A program made the position numbers and the translations under genes. DNA of 64,000 nucleotides from Neodiprion pinetum (Eukaryota > Arthropoda > Insecta > Hymenoptera > Diprionidae): positions 26,143,456 to 26,207,455 of the forward strand of contig NC_060233.1 of NCBI RefSeq assembly GCF_021155775.2. The letters run 5' to 3'. The notes beneath the pieces were generated by a model, which was not told where the DNA came from, ran no database searches, and saw nothing but the letters and a program-made list of their open reading frames with translations. Below are positions 12,870-27,349 of this stretch, piece by piece (position 1 is the stretch's first letter; every line of letters begins with the position of its first letter).

Positions 12870-13877
12870 AGTACGGAGAAAGATTCGACACTCTTTCTCG
12901 TTACGTTATCGATGGTAGACTGTTCATTAGGAAACAGAAATTTTTTATAGTTCAAATTTTGGCAGTGACTTTACCACGTAGAATACGTCACACGAGTAGA
13001 TTGCGAAGAATTTCGCCGTCTGAAGGATTCCGTTGTTTTGACTGAGAGGCGGTAATGAGATCGATTATACTCCTCGTGGTGGACTTTTGGAACATATTTG
13101 GTTCTTTTTGAACTCCAGAGATTCAATACCGTTCTCCGACGTGTGACCGTAGCTGTGTAGCTCAGTTTTTGTTCGCGAGTCCAAGTTCCGACTCGGAGTA
13201 TTATTTATCTCTTCTTTTGTTATTATCGAGACTTGATGTGTCTCGGAGATTAGTTTTTTCGCGAGAATCGCGAGTCACCTCTCGTATAATTTATGGAACC
13301 GTAAAAGTAGCGTCGTTGTAGAGTTTTTCGTGCTATCTTGAATCTCTTTTGATTTATCTTCAAGTTCGTTTACGCAATTAGCAACTTGCATTAGGTCTTG
13401 AGTTATAGACTTTGAGAGATATCAGCAGCGTAAATTTCCTAAGTTGGCTTATTTCTTTGTGATTTTAGTTGCGATTACGTTAGATTTCAAGTTCTTTTGT
13501 TATTATTTTGGTAAGTCATGTAATTTTGCTCGTGATTGCGCTGATAATATTGTAGTTTTTTATTCTTCTGTTATTTATTTCATAAATTTCAATTGTAAAT
13601 TGTTGATTTTGGAAATTTCAATTACAGCGCAAGTACGTTAAATTTATTTCCCTGTATTTTCTCTGTCTTATTCTCTGTTTTCCGCAAATCGTCCCACCCT
13701 CTCTCCACAACATCGTGTTAGCCGGAGCTGTCGTGAAAGAGCCGATTGACCAGTAGCGTATTGAAAAATCGGTGTGGCAATACAGCTGGCAGTGGTTTCC
13801 ACAAGTTACTACGACAAATACTGGAAATGATATTTAGGGTCCGATGTACACGTCTGAATCCGACGCGTAGCATAGCT
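12870..13877. other. Non-coding stretch between mobile elements
   Basis: AT-rich and T-rich towards 13.6 kb. The 65-aa ORF near 13.45 kb has no recognisable features. Confidence 0.5.
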
Positions 13878-14299
13878 CACTGAGAGAAATTTTTAATTCC
13901 GGTTACCGCTCAGTCCTTAACTATTTTCATTTTTTACCGCAATCGAAGAATATAGTTCCAGGTGCAAAATGAAAATTAGTTTTGTAGCCGTTACCAGAAA
14001 GTCTAGTATCCGTTACTATTCTTTCCCATTACGATCACTGTTATTATATTTTCTTGTAACTGTTGCGAAAATTTAATGCTTGTTCAACAGTAAATTGACG
14101 CCTTATTTAACTAAAAAAGTAGAGTAAACCGAAAAAACTAATTTTGCGTTGCAATTACCAAAAAAGGATCGACAATAGCGCAAAATGCTTATGCGTACCT
14201 CGTTTTTCATAATTCCAACAGTATTCAAACAGTTTTTTTAACGATACCTGTTTTACCAAATTTTTCTAGTTACTATAACGAATGAAATTTTTCTCAGTG
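13878..14299 (+). mobile_element. CACTGAG-end MITE, copy 2 (422 bp)
   Basis: Same family, orientation and length as the copy at 6739-7160, collinear throughout with scattered substitutions. It starts CACTGAGAGAAATTTTTAA and ends TTTTTCTCAGTG. It is non-coding, and no clear target duplication is visible (GCT before, CTCG after). Confidence 0.85.
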
Positions 14300-15283
14300 C
14301 TCGCAAGTACCCGTCAAATCCCCATGCGTAGGTACGTTTCGAGTACTGAAAGTTTTTTTCAACTCACGTTCAATATTGCTCCTCGTTGTTAATGTGATTT
14401 GATGGCTCACTAATGAAAATTCGGGCATATTGCAACCATGAGATGGAGAATTTTGGATTTCCCGAGTTTGTTGTTTCGTTTCCTCTTTTTCCGCTCTTCA
14501 TTTGTTCATTTCGCCATTTTGGTTCGCCAGCTTTAACCATGATTAAGACTTATGTCAGACTTTAGTTTTGCCGTCAAGCATCAAGATATTAGACCACCGA
14601 CTTCCGGTTCCCGATACCGCAGGCAGATGCGATGGTAAAATTGATAGGAATGGCACCGGAGACTGCAGAAACGTGGCGTTAGCGTCCGGCTAATTTGCCG
14701 GCTCTGGCCATTCCATTCATTTGTTTCGAGGTAATTTAGTGGGAAAATACCCGAAATACCGGATGTTCATTAGTTGCGCAGCCTAGTTGCCGCGCAAGCA
14801 CATATGCTGAGGTCCACTGCCTAATACTACTAATAGGGGTTCGGTAGGTATTTTCTATTATATTATAATACAATGTGTAACCTAGGAAACGAATTTCATT
14901 ACGTAACCGGCTAATTAATTTATGGTTGAGATATTTTGCCGCCACGCCTGTTTAGCGATCCGTTAAATTAACCGTACTCGGCCAATAATAATCTCCCGTG
15001 CAACGTTGATTAGCCATGGGGCCTCGTTCCTGGTCATTAAATCATCAAGACTTCACTGCACAGTCCAATTGTCATTTTAAATACGAATTTTTTATACATT
15101 TTTTTCCCCTATATATATACACCGCTGAATCGCCTGCATTTGCGCTGGTACGAAATCGCACAAAATGCTAACAATGCGGAACGAAATTGTACGAATTACT
15201 GCAGTCCGACATGTTAAATGTATTTCAAAGATACGGAATTTTTATTAGAATCCACCAGTTCACGAAGCTTCTACAGATCTGAG

Positions 15284-15298
15284 AAAAAAAAAAAAAAA
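15284..15298 (+). repeat. A-run
   Basis: 15 consecutive A. No retrotransposed body was recognised upstream. Confidence 0.9.
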
Positions 15299-17775
15299 TA
15301 TGAAACGTAATGCTTAATTACGTGAATTCTAGGTCTTGACATCCGTTGGTTCGAACAGCTCGGAAGTTTTCTGCGCATCAACTTTTCACTCTCTGAAAAT
15401 AAATTAAAATCCTTTTTTTCCGTAAATATCAGTCAACTTACACGATGGACTCTCCGTGAACTCGGTCACTTTTTTCACCCTCGTACATATTTCGATTTGC
15501 ACACTTTGATTTTGTCTGTAAAGTTTTTCCTTAGACTAACAGATCTTGAAAAAGGTCAATCTGGCAAGATTTTCCGCGATTCGCGGTACATTCCAGATAT
15601 ATTCACAGAATTGCATGTCCGGGATTTCGAACGATGGCTGAGCCACTCGATTGTTGGTTGATCCTATTTGGCAACGCGTTACGGATCGTTGATCATATTC
15701 ATTTGAGGATCGTTAGGTGAAAATGCACGAAGAACGGGTAAACGTATGGTGAAACGTGACGACGTATGTTCGCTTTTCACGAAATTTCTACTATTTAGCG
15801 AACGTATTATAGAAGGGGCGACGGTGCCTCGGGATCCACGTACAGAGGGTTTGGTGTTAATGAAATTCGCAGGTCATAGCTTCGGAGGCCCCAGGAGGAA
15901 TCTGGAGCCCGGATGCTGGGGTGGACCGAGCCGAACTGGAGTGGCGATAACACAGTCACTTGTTTCATTCCGTCCTATTATAGCGATGGACTTGAGGCCA
16001 AGCAAGTCTGCCGGGCCCCGAGGGGCGTTTGGTGGTGGCTGTTAACACTAAACTGCAGATTTGTCGAGCGAACTAATCAAAGACTTTTGTTTGTTAATAA
16101 ATACCGGTGGAAATGGCAGCGTTTCGCGAATAATAAAGCTAACCACGGGCCGGAGGTTAGGCGTGTTTATACTCTGAGTAAACAGAAACGGTAACAAGAT
16201 GACGACGACTGCGAAGCTCCGGCTCTAACTTCACCTCGGTTCACCGACTCATTCCGGCTTTCTCGTCAATGTAGCCACCGGCGATCAAAGGGCCCTTCGA
16301 CCACCGATGCTGCCTCTTCACCTGACTTTTCTAAGGGTCCTTCTACCTCGACGCAGAGGAGTCAACCCTGCAACTAAACGTCAGCTAAGGTTGCGACTAC
16401 GTCTAGCTAGACACCCAGTGGCGGGTTCGTGACGACGACCAAGAAGCTATTTGTTAGTTTGATTCGTGACGAGTCTCGATACAAGCCAAATCTGGACAAT
16501 ATGAAGCCAATAAGTTGTATCTTCCGTTGTTTAGAAGCTATATTATCGATGACTGAAACGACTTCGACCAATTTTTCTAGTTAAGCTGTCGTTTCAGTTC
16601 AGTTTCGATTAATTCAAAAAATTGAAACCTTCCAGTTAGAGGTAATCGAAAAAATGTTATCACAGGACTGTGAACGTTAATATTTTGTAAAATTACGTTT
16701 CATGTTCGAGCGTGCAAAATGTTCACAAACGGAATTCAATATTACAAACGCCATTCAAGGACAGTGGTCATAGTTTGGCTCATCGTGATATCCTTTTTGA
16801 ATATAATCATTAAATTGCAAGAGCCTCTGCAGACGAACAAGTGCGTTTCACACTCCAGGACAATCACTTTTAACCGAGTTGCCTCCGGTTGTGAGTTTTA
16901 TCCAACTGTACTTTAGAGTGTGAATAAACTGATGTGGAAAAACTCAAGGAATGAAAAATCCCTTCTATATGCAAAAATCAGATCTATAAGTGCAAGAATT
17001 ATTTTTGAGTTCGGGTTGCACAAAGCTTAAGTAAAATTCTAACAATATTGGTGCATCTTACCTTAAATGCTAGTAGAAACATTACCAAGACCTTGAAAAG
17101 ACGGTAACATAAAGATGGAGATAGGTTTTCGGAATAAGATTTTATACATTTACATTCTAATGTATTTCTTCAAACCGGATACGTTGTTACAAAGAATTCA
17201 TTGGAAAAATTAGTGCAGTAAGATATTGAGGTCCAATTTAAATAGAAATAAAATATTACTTTCAATTCTGCATTAATGTCAGCTTTTACTCAACGTCGCG
17301 ACAATTTTTGCTTCTAGAAGTTGTAGAATATTTTGTAATTTGCACCGCGAAACAACTTATTGAATTTTAGAGGATTCACGTATAGAGTCTCTAGGGTAAA
17401 GGCGCAGCTAATAATACAATTTCTAATTGAAGTAAGAAGTAGAAAAAAGGTTCGGCGTAACTCTCATCTTTTGAGAAGGGACGCTAGGAACATAACAGAA
17501 ATATAGTAAAAAATGGGGGGAAGCTTGAAATCTACCAAAAATTACCGGTTACTTCTATACTCAGCTGCTATTTTACTCTGCTTAGCTCACTCAGTCCTAG
17601 TTCGCTTTGCTTTACTCCCTTTTGGCGTCGTGTTGCTCTTGTTATCATTATACCAGTTATTATTATCTCATAAAGTCTCGTTACCCGCTGATAGAATAAA
17701 GCCATTATACGGTCGGGATTAGTTCGCAAACAATCTCCACGTCTATCGCGCCGGACCGCGAATTCTCTCTCCGTT

Positions 17776-17796
17776 TCTTTCTCTCTCTCTCTCTCA
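17776..17796 (+). repeat. (CT)n tract
   Basis: TTTCTTTCTCTCTCTCTCTC-type pyrimidine run. Confidence 0.85.
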
Positions 17797-20700
17797 CGTT
17801 TCCTATATCGAGGTACAGCTACTCTTACCAACGCAAGCGTAAAACTTTCCTGGATGTCTATTAAGCCGGCGTGGCATTCTGCGGCTTAAGTCGGGTATAT
17901 GAAAGTGTCTAAAACGTTTATAAAATTATGCGAATTAAGAAAAAAGCGGTGTCAGTGTTTTATTGTTAGCGAGACTCGTCGTCTGATGAGGTAGCTCACT
18001 GTAAATGATCGAATTTTTGAAACCAATTGAGAGCGTGACGAAATATAAATGTAAACGAGTTGATTATTAGCTGGCAATTTTCTCAAGTGCAGATCTACAA
18101 TTTAACTTATCCCGTAAAAAGCCCTAGGAATGAACGCTCAATAAATTGTCAATCGATAAAATATACGACAGCTGAAATAAAGGATGGCGAAACTCATTTG
18201 GAAGTGTCATAAAAATGTAAGTACGTACGGAGCGATACAATTATGATGAGCAAAAGACAAGAGTCAAACGTTGAAACTATTATGGCTGATTGGAACATTG
18301 GTCGACTCGAAGAGCAAGCAATGTACCGAACAACTTATTCAGCGTCGAACGATTTCGATTGATAGAAGTTTCCCCTATACTACCTATGTAACTTTGGTCG
18401 CTGAAAGCTCCGGGGCATTATGCTGTTCGCAGCGTTATCGTGGTCGCAAGCAAATAGTCGAGAGAATATCGAAAAGACAATACAGTACACGTGGGTCGAA
18501 TGCTGGGTAGGCTAATGGTTCTATTTATTTTCAAGCAAGTTCATATCCATTCGCATCCATGATGGTTAGTTGTTCAAAAAGGGCAGAAATTTCGGAAATA
18601 TCCCTCTGCAGAGTATACCTACACCTTAAAAAATCACCATCACTCAGCCAATTACGTACAACAATTATTCTAGGAAAGGGTTGAAGGTTTAAAACAGTTA
18701 CACTATTGACAATTAATTTCTATTTTTTTGTATGATTGCCCAAGTATTGATTGATAGCGGTATAAAATTGTATAGTTGATTGAAAAATAACAAATTAAAG
18801 AATTCTGTCAGAGTTACGACGAGAATAAAAAAAAATAAAAAATTGGAGCAAAGTATAAGAACAATTTGACAAAATTTTAGGGATCAAGTTTGATTACGTT
18901 CGGATAGTTTGTGAGTGTGAACGTTTGGCTAATAAAGTAAATATCAAATAAAAACGTAGAAAGTGTAAAAAATGCATTATTTTTGAAACATTGTTAATTT
19001 TGAGTGTCAACCCTGAAAAAAATTAACCTCAACAAAAGTATCAAAGAGCATCGATTGCTAAACAGTTTTGAGATCCTGAAAATGAATCAAACGACTTTGC
19101 GTATAAATTGTTTAATCTGAAAATGATACCGAAAATGGATTTAAAAAATCAGATTAGGTAGCCGTCAAAATATGTACTACATGTGATAGCCACCAGGAAG
19201 TGTATTGGAAAAAAAAAAGGAAAACTAGTTGACTCGAGAAAAGTATTTGCAATTTGGATCAGATATTGCACTCACCTCTGTTTCATTAATATCATTTTAA
19301 GAAAGTTTCAACGGCGTTACATAGCTAGTCAAAATTCGGTTGCGTTGCGTGTCTGACTAGAGTATTAAGTGTTTCAGATTTTAGCAACGTCGCGTTATTG
19401 TGAAAGCTTTGTATATTCACTCTATACTCTTCCAAGATCTGTCATACATGAAATCAATTTTTTTAAATTTATAACCGAAAAGTAACTCTAATACAGTAAT
19501 TTTATGTTTTACGCATGTGTCGCGCTGTTGCCACGTCACAACGTGTTACGGCCTGCACAGCTGGATACAACCTCAGACATGTATACATTTTTAAAAATAA
19601 TTTTTCCCAATATCATGTGAGTGGTGAATAATTCTGGTTATATCAATTATTATTAGACTTGCTTCTACTGCCTCAAAAAATTTCTATAATATTTCAGTGT
19701 CACTTCATTACAAATTTAATCGATAACTACAATTCTCGTCCATTCCTCCATAAGAATACGTGTAGAATGTTTATTTTATAAACAATCCCGTCAATCGATA
19801 CGAAATTCTAATCTGGTCATCGAATTGCATAAATCCATTGAATTGTCAAATTTAATCGAGAATTGAATTTTAATTCTCGTATGGTTAAAACTCCGCCAAG
19901 TGACGATACTGGTATACCTTCCGAATAATCGTTTTTAAGGTAGGTATATAAATACTTCAACCCAGCAACTTCGCAGTGAAATTCAAGCGTTTGAATTACG
20001 AAGCTTTTGATAAATTCCGTAAACGACCGTTATAAGTGTGGTCAGAACTCGAGAAGATCTTAGGCGCTCCGCGTGTGTCGTGCAAAGCGTCCCTAATACG
20101 TCAGTAAAGGTATACCTGAACACGGTGACAGGCATACGACCATATGGTAATGGTAAAGAAACGTTTTCAATTTTTTCGCTCCAAGTCTTCCAGCGCCGCG
20201 TTTCGCCGCTAGGCTCGCATATTTTTATGGGATGAAAACATCGCATTCCTCGTCTTCTCGCAGGGAAAAGGAGGCGCAGGGGTTGGCGGCGGAGGCTAGA
20301 AACACTTCGCCCGCTTTATTATTCATGAACCTGGAGCGGACGTTGCGTATAGTGGTGGTAAGGCGTGTTTCCCTATGACGTCACTTAGTGCCGGTGCACC
20401 GCACCCAGCAGATATCTACCGCCATACCCGGTGAACTATGCCGGTGCATTACTGCTGCTTGTCTCACGGCGCAACTCCGTCGGAACCTCGGCTCGTCTTG
20501 TCTTTTGCTTCGCCTTTCCCTGCATCCTCTTCCGTAGCCGGATCCTGATGCGGCAGGTGCATTAGCTGCAAGCACCCGGGAGGAACTGTCACGGGAATAT
20601 CGAGAGAAGAGAGAAAGTTTTTACCTTCGGTTTGGTTGCAGGTAGAGGAGCTCCGAGTGCAGGGCGAAGCCCGTCGAGGTGCGGAATTGGCCGGGTCGAA

Positions 20701-23700
20701 TAGAGGGGCACGGAAAGTCTGTGAAGGATATTTTGAAAAGCGCGGGTACAAGCTCGGGAACCGCTTCCAGTTTCGCTTTTATCCCCAGCCCATTACCAAG
20801 CTTGGTAACGCGTCCTAGAACGGAGGAAACGAAGTGAGCTCAGCCACTGCAGGCACCGTGGACCGGCGGAAAAAGACGCCTGTACTAAACCGCCCCGCTT
20901 TACGATCCGCGGCCTCTCGCTCGATGTTGGTACCAAGCTACGTTTTAGCGCTCAACGCCAAGGGCGCAAAGCCCAGGGACACGGCCGATGAGCTTGCAAG
21001 CTACGCCGGACCGCCACCTGGTTGTAGAATTCTGCAAGGGTTTCAGCCCCTCTCCTCCTCCTCTTCCGAGTAAAGTGGGACAGATTACTGCAGAATATTC
21101 ATCATTGAGATCGGGTATAGCGAAGACCATGACAGCTACGGAAATACTATGTCAAATACTCGACTGCCACCGTACGCTACTCTATTCAACGACACTCGAC
21201 CGAGGGAAACCGTATCGTGTTCTGAAACGCAATGGAGTTTTGCTCTACTTTTGTTCGTATGAGAAACGTTTTAGCTCACCGCGTCAGCTAATGAAACGAG
21301 CGTGAAACAGGAAAAATGCATGAAACATATGTGTTAAAAAGCGGACTTGATAAGGATGAATCTCGGGTGATGGATACCATTTATATTGTTGAATTTTTAC
21401 AGCATATCGTTGGTCCAGTTACAATGGATTATATGGCTCATTTGAACAAATAACAAAGTCTTCTCAATCCGTGAAAATAACTGTTTCACTTGGCTTTTCA
21501 GTTAGATCGAATACGAACATAAAATGATAGGTGGAATGATTAAGGATCAGATTACAAGCAACAAGCTTTTAATCTGTCGAAAAAACGTATATCCCATATA
21601 TAGGGGAGATGCGACCAATTTCGACAAAACAATTTTTTTGTCCTTGGCCTAAAAATACATTTCAAGCGTTGTCGATATTTTTTTAAATCCTATTTTATTG
21701 TACAGGGATTTCATTTTGCCCGCTTCTCTCCTATAAATGAATATTAGAAAATTCATTTCCGAGTAAAACGAGCCGTAGTTTGCCAGAGAGAGAAGTAGAC
21801 TATGAGAAAAAGGGAAAAAAAGAAACCGCACTAATCGCGGAGAAGGAAAATGAGATTAAGTCTCTGCTGCTCACAGGAGTTTTTTTCCATGTGATAATTC
21901 TATTCTAGTCACAGCCGATGACTGCGAGGGGGGGGGAAGAGGTTTCGTATTAATTAGTCCTTGATTGAAAAAACTATTATGAGTTTGCCAGGTAGGAGCG
22001 AGGTTCAGAATAGATATACGGGTTCAGTACTGAGCTGGAGTCAGTCTAGGTTAGAGCAAGCGATGATAGAAGGCAGCCAGACGTGAAGCGTCGAGACGGG
22101 GAGGTGGCAAGGATATTAAAGAGGTACCTTAACAAAAGGTTCCGTAAAAGGGAATGCCTATTTGTACTTCTTCGTCCCTGAAAACGGGCGGCGGAGTGAG
22201 TGCGCTCTTTACGCTGCGAAAAGAGCCTATTTTCATTCTACTTACACCGTTGCTCTATATTACGTAACTATAGAGAAGCTCCCAATTTGCTGGATTGGTG
22301 ACCTGAAATGGTTTTCTTTACTAGCTTTTGCTTTTGGGAAGCAGAACTACGCCATCGTGAGTTTTTTTAGAGGTAAAAAGTATCAAGTTTTGGTGTCAAA
22401 GACAAGATACATCATCGAGTGATAGGAACGTTTAGAAGCGACTTACCATTGACCAGAAGATGAAATTTATCACAACCAACCTGTCTAACCGGACACAAAT
22501 TGGTCCAGGTCCTTGTTAAGAAACCAAAGATCAACGCATACGCACGAAATTGAAACATTTGAAATATAACAGAATTCTGGAAATTCAGCAGAATCCCGTA
22601 ACATTTTCATGCTAAAGCTAAGAATACTTAGCAGTAATCAAAAAATTGATGTAGGTATTTTCGTCTGACAGTGAGGTTGTGTGCAATATGCACTCCTTGC
22701 TCGTGACTGCGAGTCGCTGAAGTGAAAAGATGATGGAATATGGACATTCCTCGAAATCTCCACTCACAGAATTCTATGCTCACGATGTAAGACTCTACTC
22801 TACGTGAGATGAGTAATGTGCCTTCTAGGACCCACACCACCATTATGATTATCGCACAGAGATCCGCACGCTCTGTGAAATAAGAATGAATGAATATGAT
22901 GGTATGTTGTTGCGATACGAGTGCAAACAATCATCCACGACACCGTGCATAATTAACGTTTTTGTATTTTCATTATGTGATGTCGAGGTTCGAAAGCACT
23001 CGAGTAATTGGGCACCAGACCTTCACATTCTTCAGTGTCTGGTCCTCCGACACTGTCGTAAAATTTTTAACGCTCACTTTGTCATCGGATGATTTCACCG
23101 TCATTTTAACGATAAATTACTGTAGTACAAAAACTTGACCAATTCTTATTAGTCGACACAGTAACGAGGTCAAGAAAGATGTATAAAGATTGACGATACC
23201 AATCCACGAAACAATGATTGAGAATTACTACAGTCGGACTACTGAAGAAGTGAAAAACATTAAATTCGATCAGACGTATGAAAGATCTGACCAGCTCGCT
23301 GCGCTACGTTGAAATTTTACGTTAAGAAACCGCGGATGGGTGGAATGGTGAGTCCACTAAGTTGCTCGACACGTAGGAGGACTAAGGTACAAACAGCAGT
23401 GGGTGGTTGAACATCTAACGATAAGTAGAGACTGCGAACGTGGGTTTACAATCAAGCTAGACGATAAAGAAACAAAATGAAAAGGAGAAGAAGTGCGCGA
23501 TTACGGGGTGATGAAAATTCCGGTAACAATGGCCGATCGTGGTCTCGAAGAACCAGCACGTTTCGTATGGTACGCGGGATACCTACGCGTTAATTTATTC
23601 CCACTCGGGTGGCGATCGAGTCGGTGCGATTGCCGGGCTCCATCTCCACGGCTTCAAACAATCTCCGCCAATTTTGGGACGAAATTTGATTATATATACC

Positions 23701-24991
23701 TGGTTCTACCCCACCCGCTGTAAACTGGATTCGTAAAATTAATTATCAGGGTGGTAGAGCGCGGAGACGTGGCCGAGGTAGGCGTACCAATGGTGGGATG
23801 GAAGTTATACCAGATAGGGGTGAATCCCTTACTACGCTACGACTGTTCGCCGGGATTCACAGTCCCATTCCTCTCCCCTTGCAGGAAGGGACCCGGTACC
23901 ACAATCAGCGAAAACGTCTCAGTCCTTCTCGACGTCAGTTTTATCCGCCAACTCCAACGGGTTTGAGATTTTTCAAATTTTTCACATTACTTGTGTTATT
24001 TTTCCTTTTCCAAGACTCGGTGCATGATTGATGCGTTCATTTTTGTTGATTCAGGGAATATTTGTTAAAAACAACTTTTTTTTTAAATCACCGGAAAACG
24101 AAACCAAGGAAAGAATACTTCTTAAAAGATTTCGATAATGGTACTATGTGTGCTGAACAAATATTCCATTCAATTTTCTGCAATGAACGTGTTAACGCAA
24201 GAAACCTTTCGCAGAAGATTTCTCGCACAATAGTCGCAAAGTTTTTGTGCATCTACACTTTCATCGGAGATGATGGAATTTTTCTTTACAGTACACAAAT
24301 TACCGTAACCAAAATTTTGTAGGATGCAATTTTTGATTACATGTTTCTTTAGGTATTTCATGAACTGTAAAAGCATTTTTACCAAGATTTCGTTAACCCC
24401 CCCTCCTGGAACGGAAATTTTTCTCGGCGTTTCAAGAACGGTGAATGAGCGATAATTTACTGTCCGCCTAAAATAAACTATTCTTGTCCGACCCCTCTGA
24501 AAACGCGTCATTTCATGCATGTAAAGCAGGCGCAAAGTAGCGCGTTTCAGGCCAATTTCAGCAGATTGATTTTTTGCGTGGTCCGCGATATAACGAAAAT
24601 AACCATGTCGATAATAATGAAACTCGGCATTGTGTAATGGAAACGGGTTGTGTAAGATGTTTCATGGAATTGGGGATGAGTTGATAAATCCGAGCATAAA
24701 CCGAGAGATATTTGCGGCTCCGAAATTATTGTTTCTAATTTGAGTCAACGCTTAAATTCTCTTGAATCTAGTTTTGTTATGCTGTGGAGTAAATTGCGAT
24801 CTTTGGATGAGTAGTCAACCTTGTCTGGTCTGTAATCATAGCAATGTGGTTACAAAAATGGTGAAAAAGTTATTTTCGCTTAATTCAAATAGAGCTTTAT
24901 AACAATTGCAACACGATGTGATGTCAGCGTTGGCAAAATTGCATTCGGCATAAAAAACAATAAAACACTAAAATAAGTTAAAAAAGTTAAA

Positions 24992-25224
24992 TTGAGAAAA
25001 ATTTCATTTGTTACAGTAACTAGAAAAATTCAGTAAAACAGGTACTGTTAAAAAAATTGTTTGAATATTGTTGGAATTACGAAAAACGAGGTACGCGTAA
25101 CTTTCTGGTAACAGGTGCAAAACTAATTTTCATTTCGTGCGTAGAACTATATTTTTCGATTCTGGTAAAAAGTGAAAATATTTGAGGACTGATAATTAAC
25201 CGGAACTAAAAATTTTTCTCAGTG
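24992..25224 (-). mobile_element. CACTGAG-end MITE, copy 3, inverted and internally deleted
   Basis: About 233 bp in the opposite orientation to the other two copies. The left part (TTGAGAAAAATTTCATTTG through CGAGGTACGCGTAAC) matches the family's right end. The right part, through AAAATTTTTCTCAGTG, matches its left end. About 190 bp of interior present in the 422-bp copies is missing. Confidence 0.8.
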
Positions 25225-27308
25225 TATTAACAAATCGAAGAAAAGTTCGAGCTCTTGACGTTCGGGAGGAACGTTAGACCGTGTAAGCTTTAAAAACGTC
25301 TTTTCTGGTTTCGTGTTCCGCGGATGATAAGGCTGGCCAAGTCCCAGGGTCTGGGAGTCGGCAAACAATCGAATCGGGCTGTTGTTGTGGTCGGGTAGGA
25401 CCAGCTCGCTGGTCGCTTTGTGAACGGTAACCGTGTTACCGTGCACTTTGCCGCGATAACTCTATTTCACCCCCTCGCACCCGACACCCTTCTATTCCCC
25501 AACTCACCTACCCCCCTTCCTCTCTCCGGCATGGTTATACCGCGTCTCGCCTGTGCCTTGGTTCCCAAGATATTGCCAACCAAACTAGCCAATATGCGCG
25601 CTCCCGCAGCGCCAAGTGCCATGGCGCGCTATAACGCGACCCCACACTCTGCGTACCCTGTACAAAGGTATAGTACACCACGACACATAACGGGGCGGTT
25701 TACTCGAGAAAGCGACTATGCCAGTGGTAATTATCGTCTCATAACATGTCGCGTTTTTTCGTTTTCCGATTCCTCCCATCGACGTATCGAGTCCCTAACG
25801 CGAAAAGTCTGACGCTGGCGGATCGTTTGGCTGATAGACAGGAAACGTGTAACCGTTTTAACGGAGTACGTATTCAGGCTGCGTTGATTTATCATAGGAT
25901 CAGGTGAAATTATCACGTCGACCTGGAACACGCGCACCTCCATAGATCATATCGTTTGGTTTCCTGACCGCTTCCCGCTTCCCGCTTCCCTATTCCCTAT
26001 TCTCATCCCTCCGTTTTACCTCTCTTCTCTCTCTTCTCTCTCTCTTTCGCCCGGTAACTCTCTCCAGCAACGGCAAGAGAGCAGTTGGGTCCGGTAGTTG
26101 CTTATATTACCATACGAATGGGCGATCGATCCAAGAGAGAACCTGCACACCACTAGACGCGGGAGCCAAGGTTGAGCTGCATCCACCGAACCACGAATTG
26201 CACCGCGTACTTGCTGCAGCTTGCGGATTGTCCCGAGCGTTAATCATTATTATTGGCATCGCTAACGCTGCCAACGCGATTCTGCAATTGCTTGCCAACC
26301 AATTCTCCAGATCGTACAGCCATCTGCCAATTTCGTCCAATCTTAAAAGCCCCGAGGAAGACGATGTACCTCCGTGAACGATATCTTTCAACGTCACCAC
26401 TCAACAGTTCGAGATGCAGCTGAGGTCGTGAATGACGGTGGAGCGGTAGAAAGATTCAATCGGGTATCGAGAGATGGTGCAGTGAAAGTAATCCAAGGGT
26501 GAATAATATCTAGATCACTGATAGCGCGTGATACCGCTATTCAAGATTGCCGGTACATCGTCTAGCATCCTTTATAATCCTTCGAGGATAAGAGAGCGGC
26601 GAATAAGGGTAGGTGGGTATTATTCATTCCTGAATTTGCTTGGGCGACGAGTCGAGAAGCGAGAAATCAATTCACTCTCGTTCCTGGAACTTCGACGACG
26701 TCTACTTGTTTTTTCATCTTCGTTCAACGATCTGGGAGCTTGGGTCGACTGGTCAGTGGGAAGAGTGAGAGAGAATGCGCCGAGGGATGGGTAAAAATGA
26801 AAGGAACCGGGAGCAAGGGAGATAAAATAGAATCTGAAATCTAGAAGCCGGATCGAAGTGCAACGGCGTACGGATAGAAGAGGATGAATAGGTGAGCCAA
26901 GGGGTGAGTGATTCAGGGGTTTAGGGAAACGGGAAAGCACTCAATATTTGAGAAACCGAAACCTGACTTCCTCTCCCTCACTGCTCGTATAGTGTTGCTT
27001 TTACCTTCGTGTCTCGACTTCGACGTTCGAAGGTTTACAACCGAGAAAGTCCCAGAGAGCAGAGCCGCACACTATCTTAAATCGAAGGAAAAAGTATCGG
27101 TGTATCTGCGAGCAATACTACTGTAAAAGGAAAACATCACGATCGAACGTATGTCAAAGATGCGATAATAACTTTGAGTAATCCGGCTTCGTTTTAGATC
27201 GATGGACTAATAAAATTTGAGTATCGGTCAAGTGGAATTTCTGTGGATGAGTCAAATCATTGGACGTGACACAAGCTTAACACCTTTGCTTCGTTAATTA
27301 ACGATCAA
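25225..27308. other. GC-richer non-coding stretch
   Basis: 25.43-26.40 kb is GC-rich and carries ORFs of 130 aa (plus) and 97 aa (minus) without known domains. A pyrimidine-rich tract follows the heptamer repeat. Confidence 0.45.
25969..25990 (+). repeat. CGCTTCC heptamer, three copies, followed by CT-rich tract
   Basis: Three tandem CGCTTCC units. They are followed by TATTCCC doublets and CT-rich sequence to about 26050. Confidence 0.85.
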
Positions 27309-27349
27309 TCTTTCAACGTACAGTAAAAATGAATTCCGCTGTAGTGGAC
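27309..27349 (+). CDS. Possible short initiator exon ending at a splice donor (weak)
   Basis: An acceptor-like pyrimidine/ACAG (ATCTTTCAACGTACAG) precedes AAAAATGAATTCCGCTGTAG. Eight codons (MNSAVVDK) then end at AAG|GTGAGT. This would make a phase-0 first coding exon. No continuation exon could be identified, so it may be chance. Confidence 0.12.

Larger units (their letters stand above)
14300..24991. other. Long non-coding stretch
   Basis: Alternates AT-rich sequence with GC-rich blocks at about 15.89-16.42 kb and 20.23-21.10 kb. The second has the strongest CpG content here and could be a promoter or enhancer. A G-run lies near 21.93 kb. ORFs are all short and unrecognised. Confidence 0.5.
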
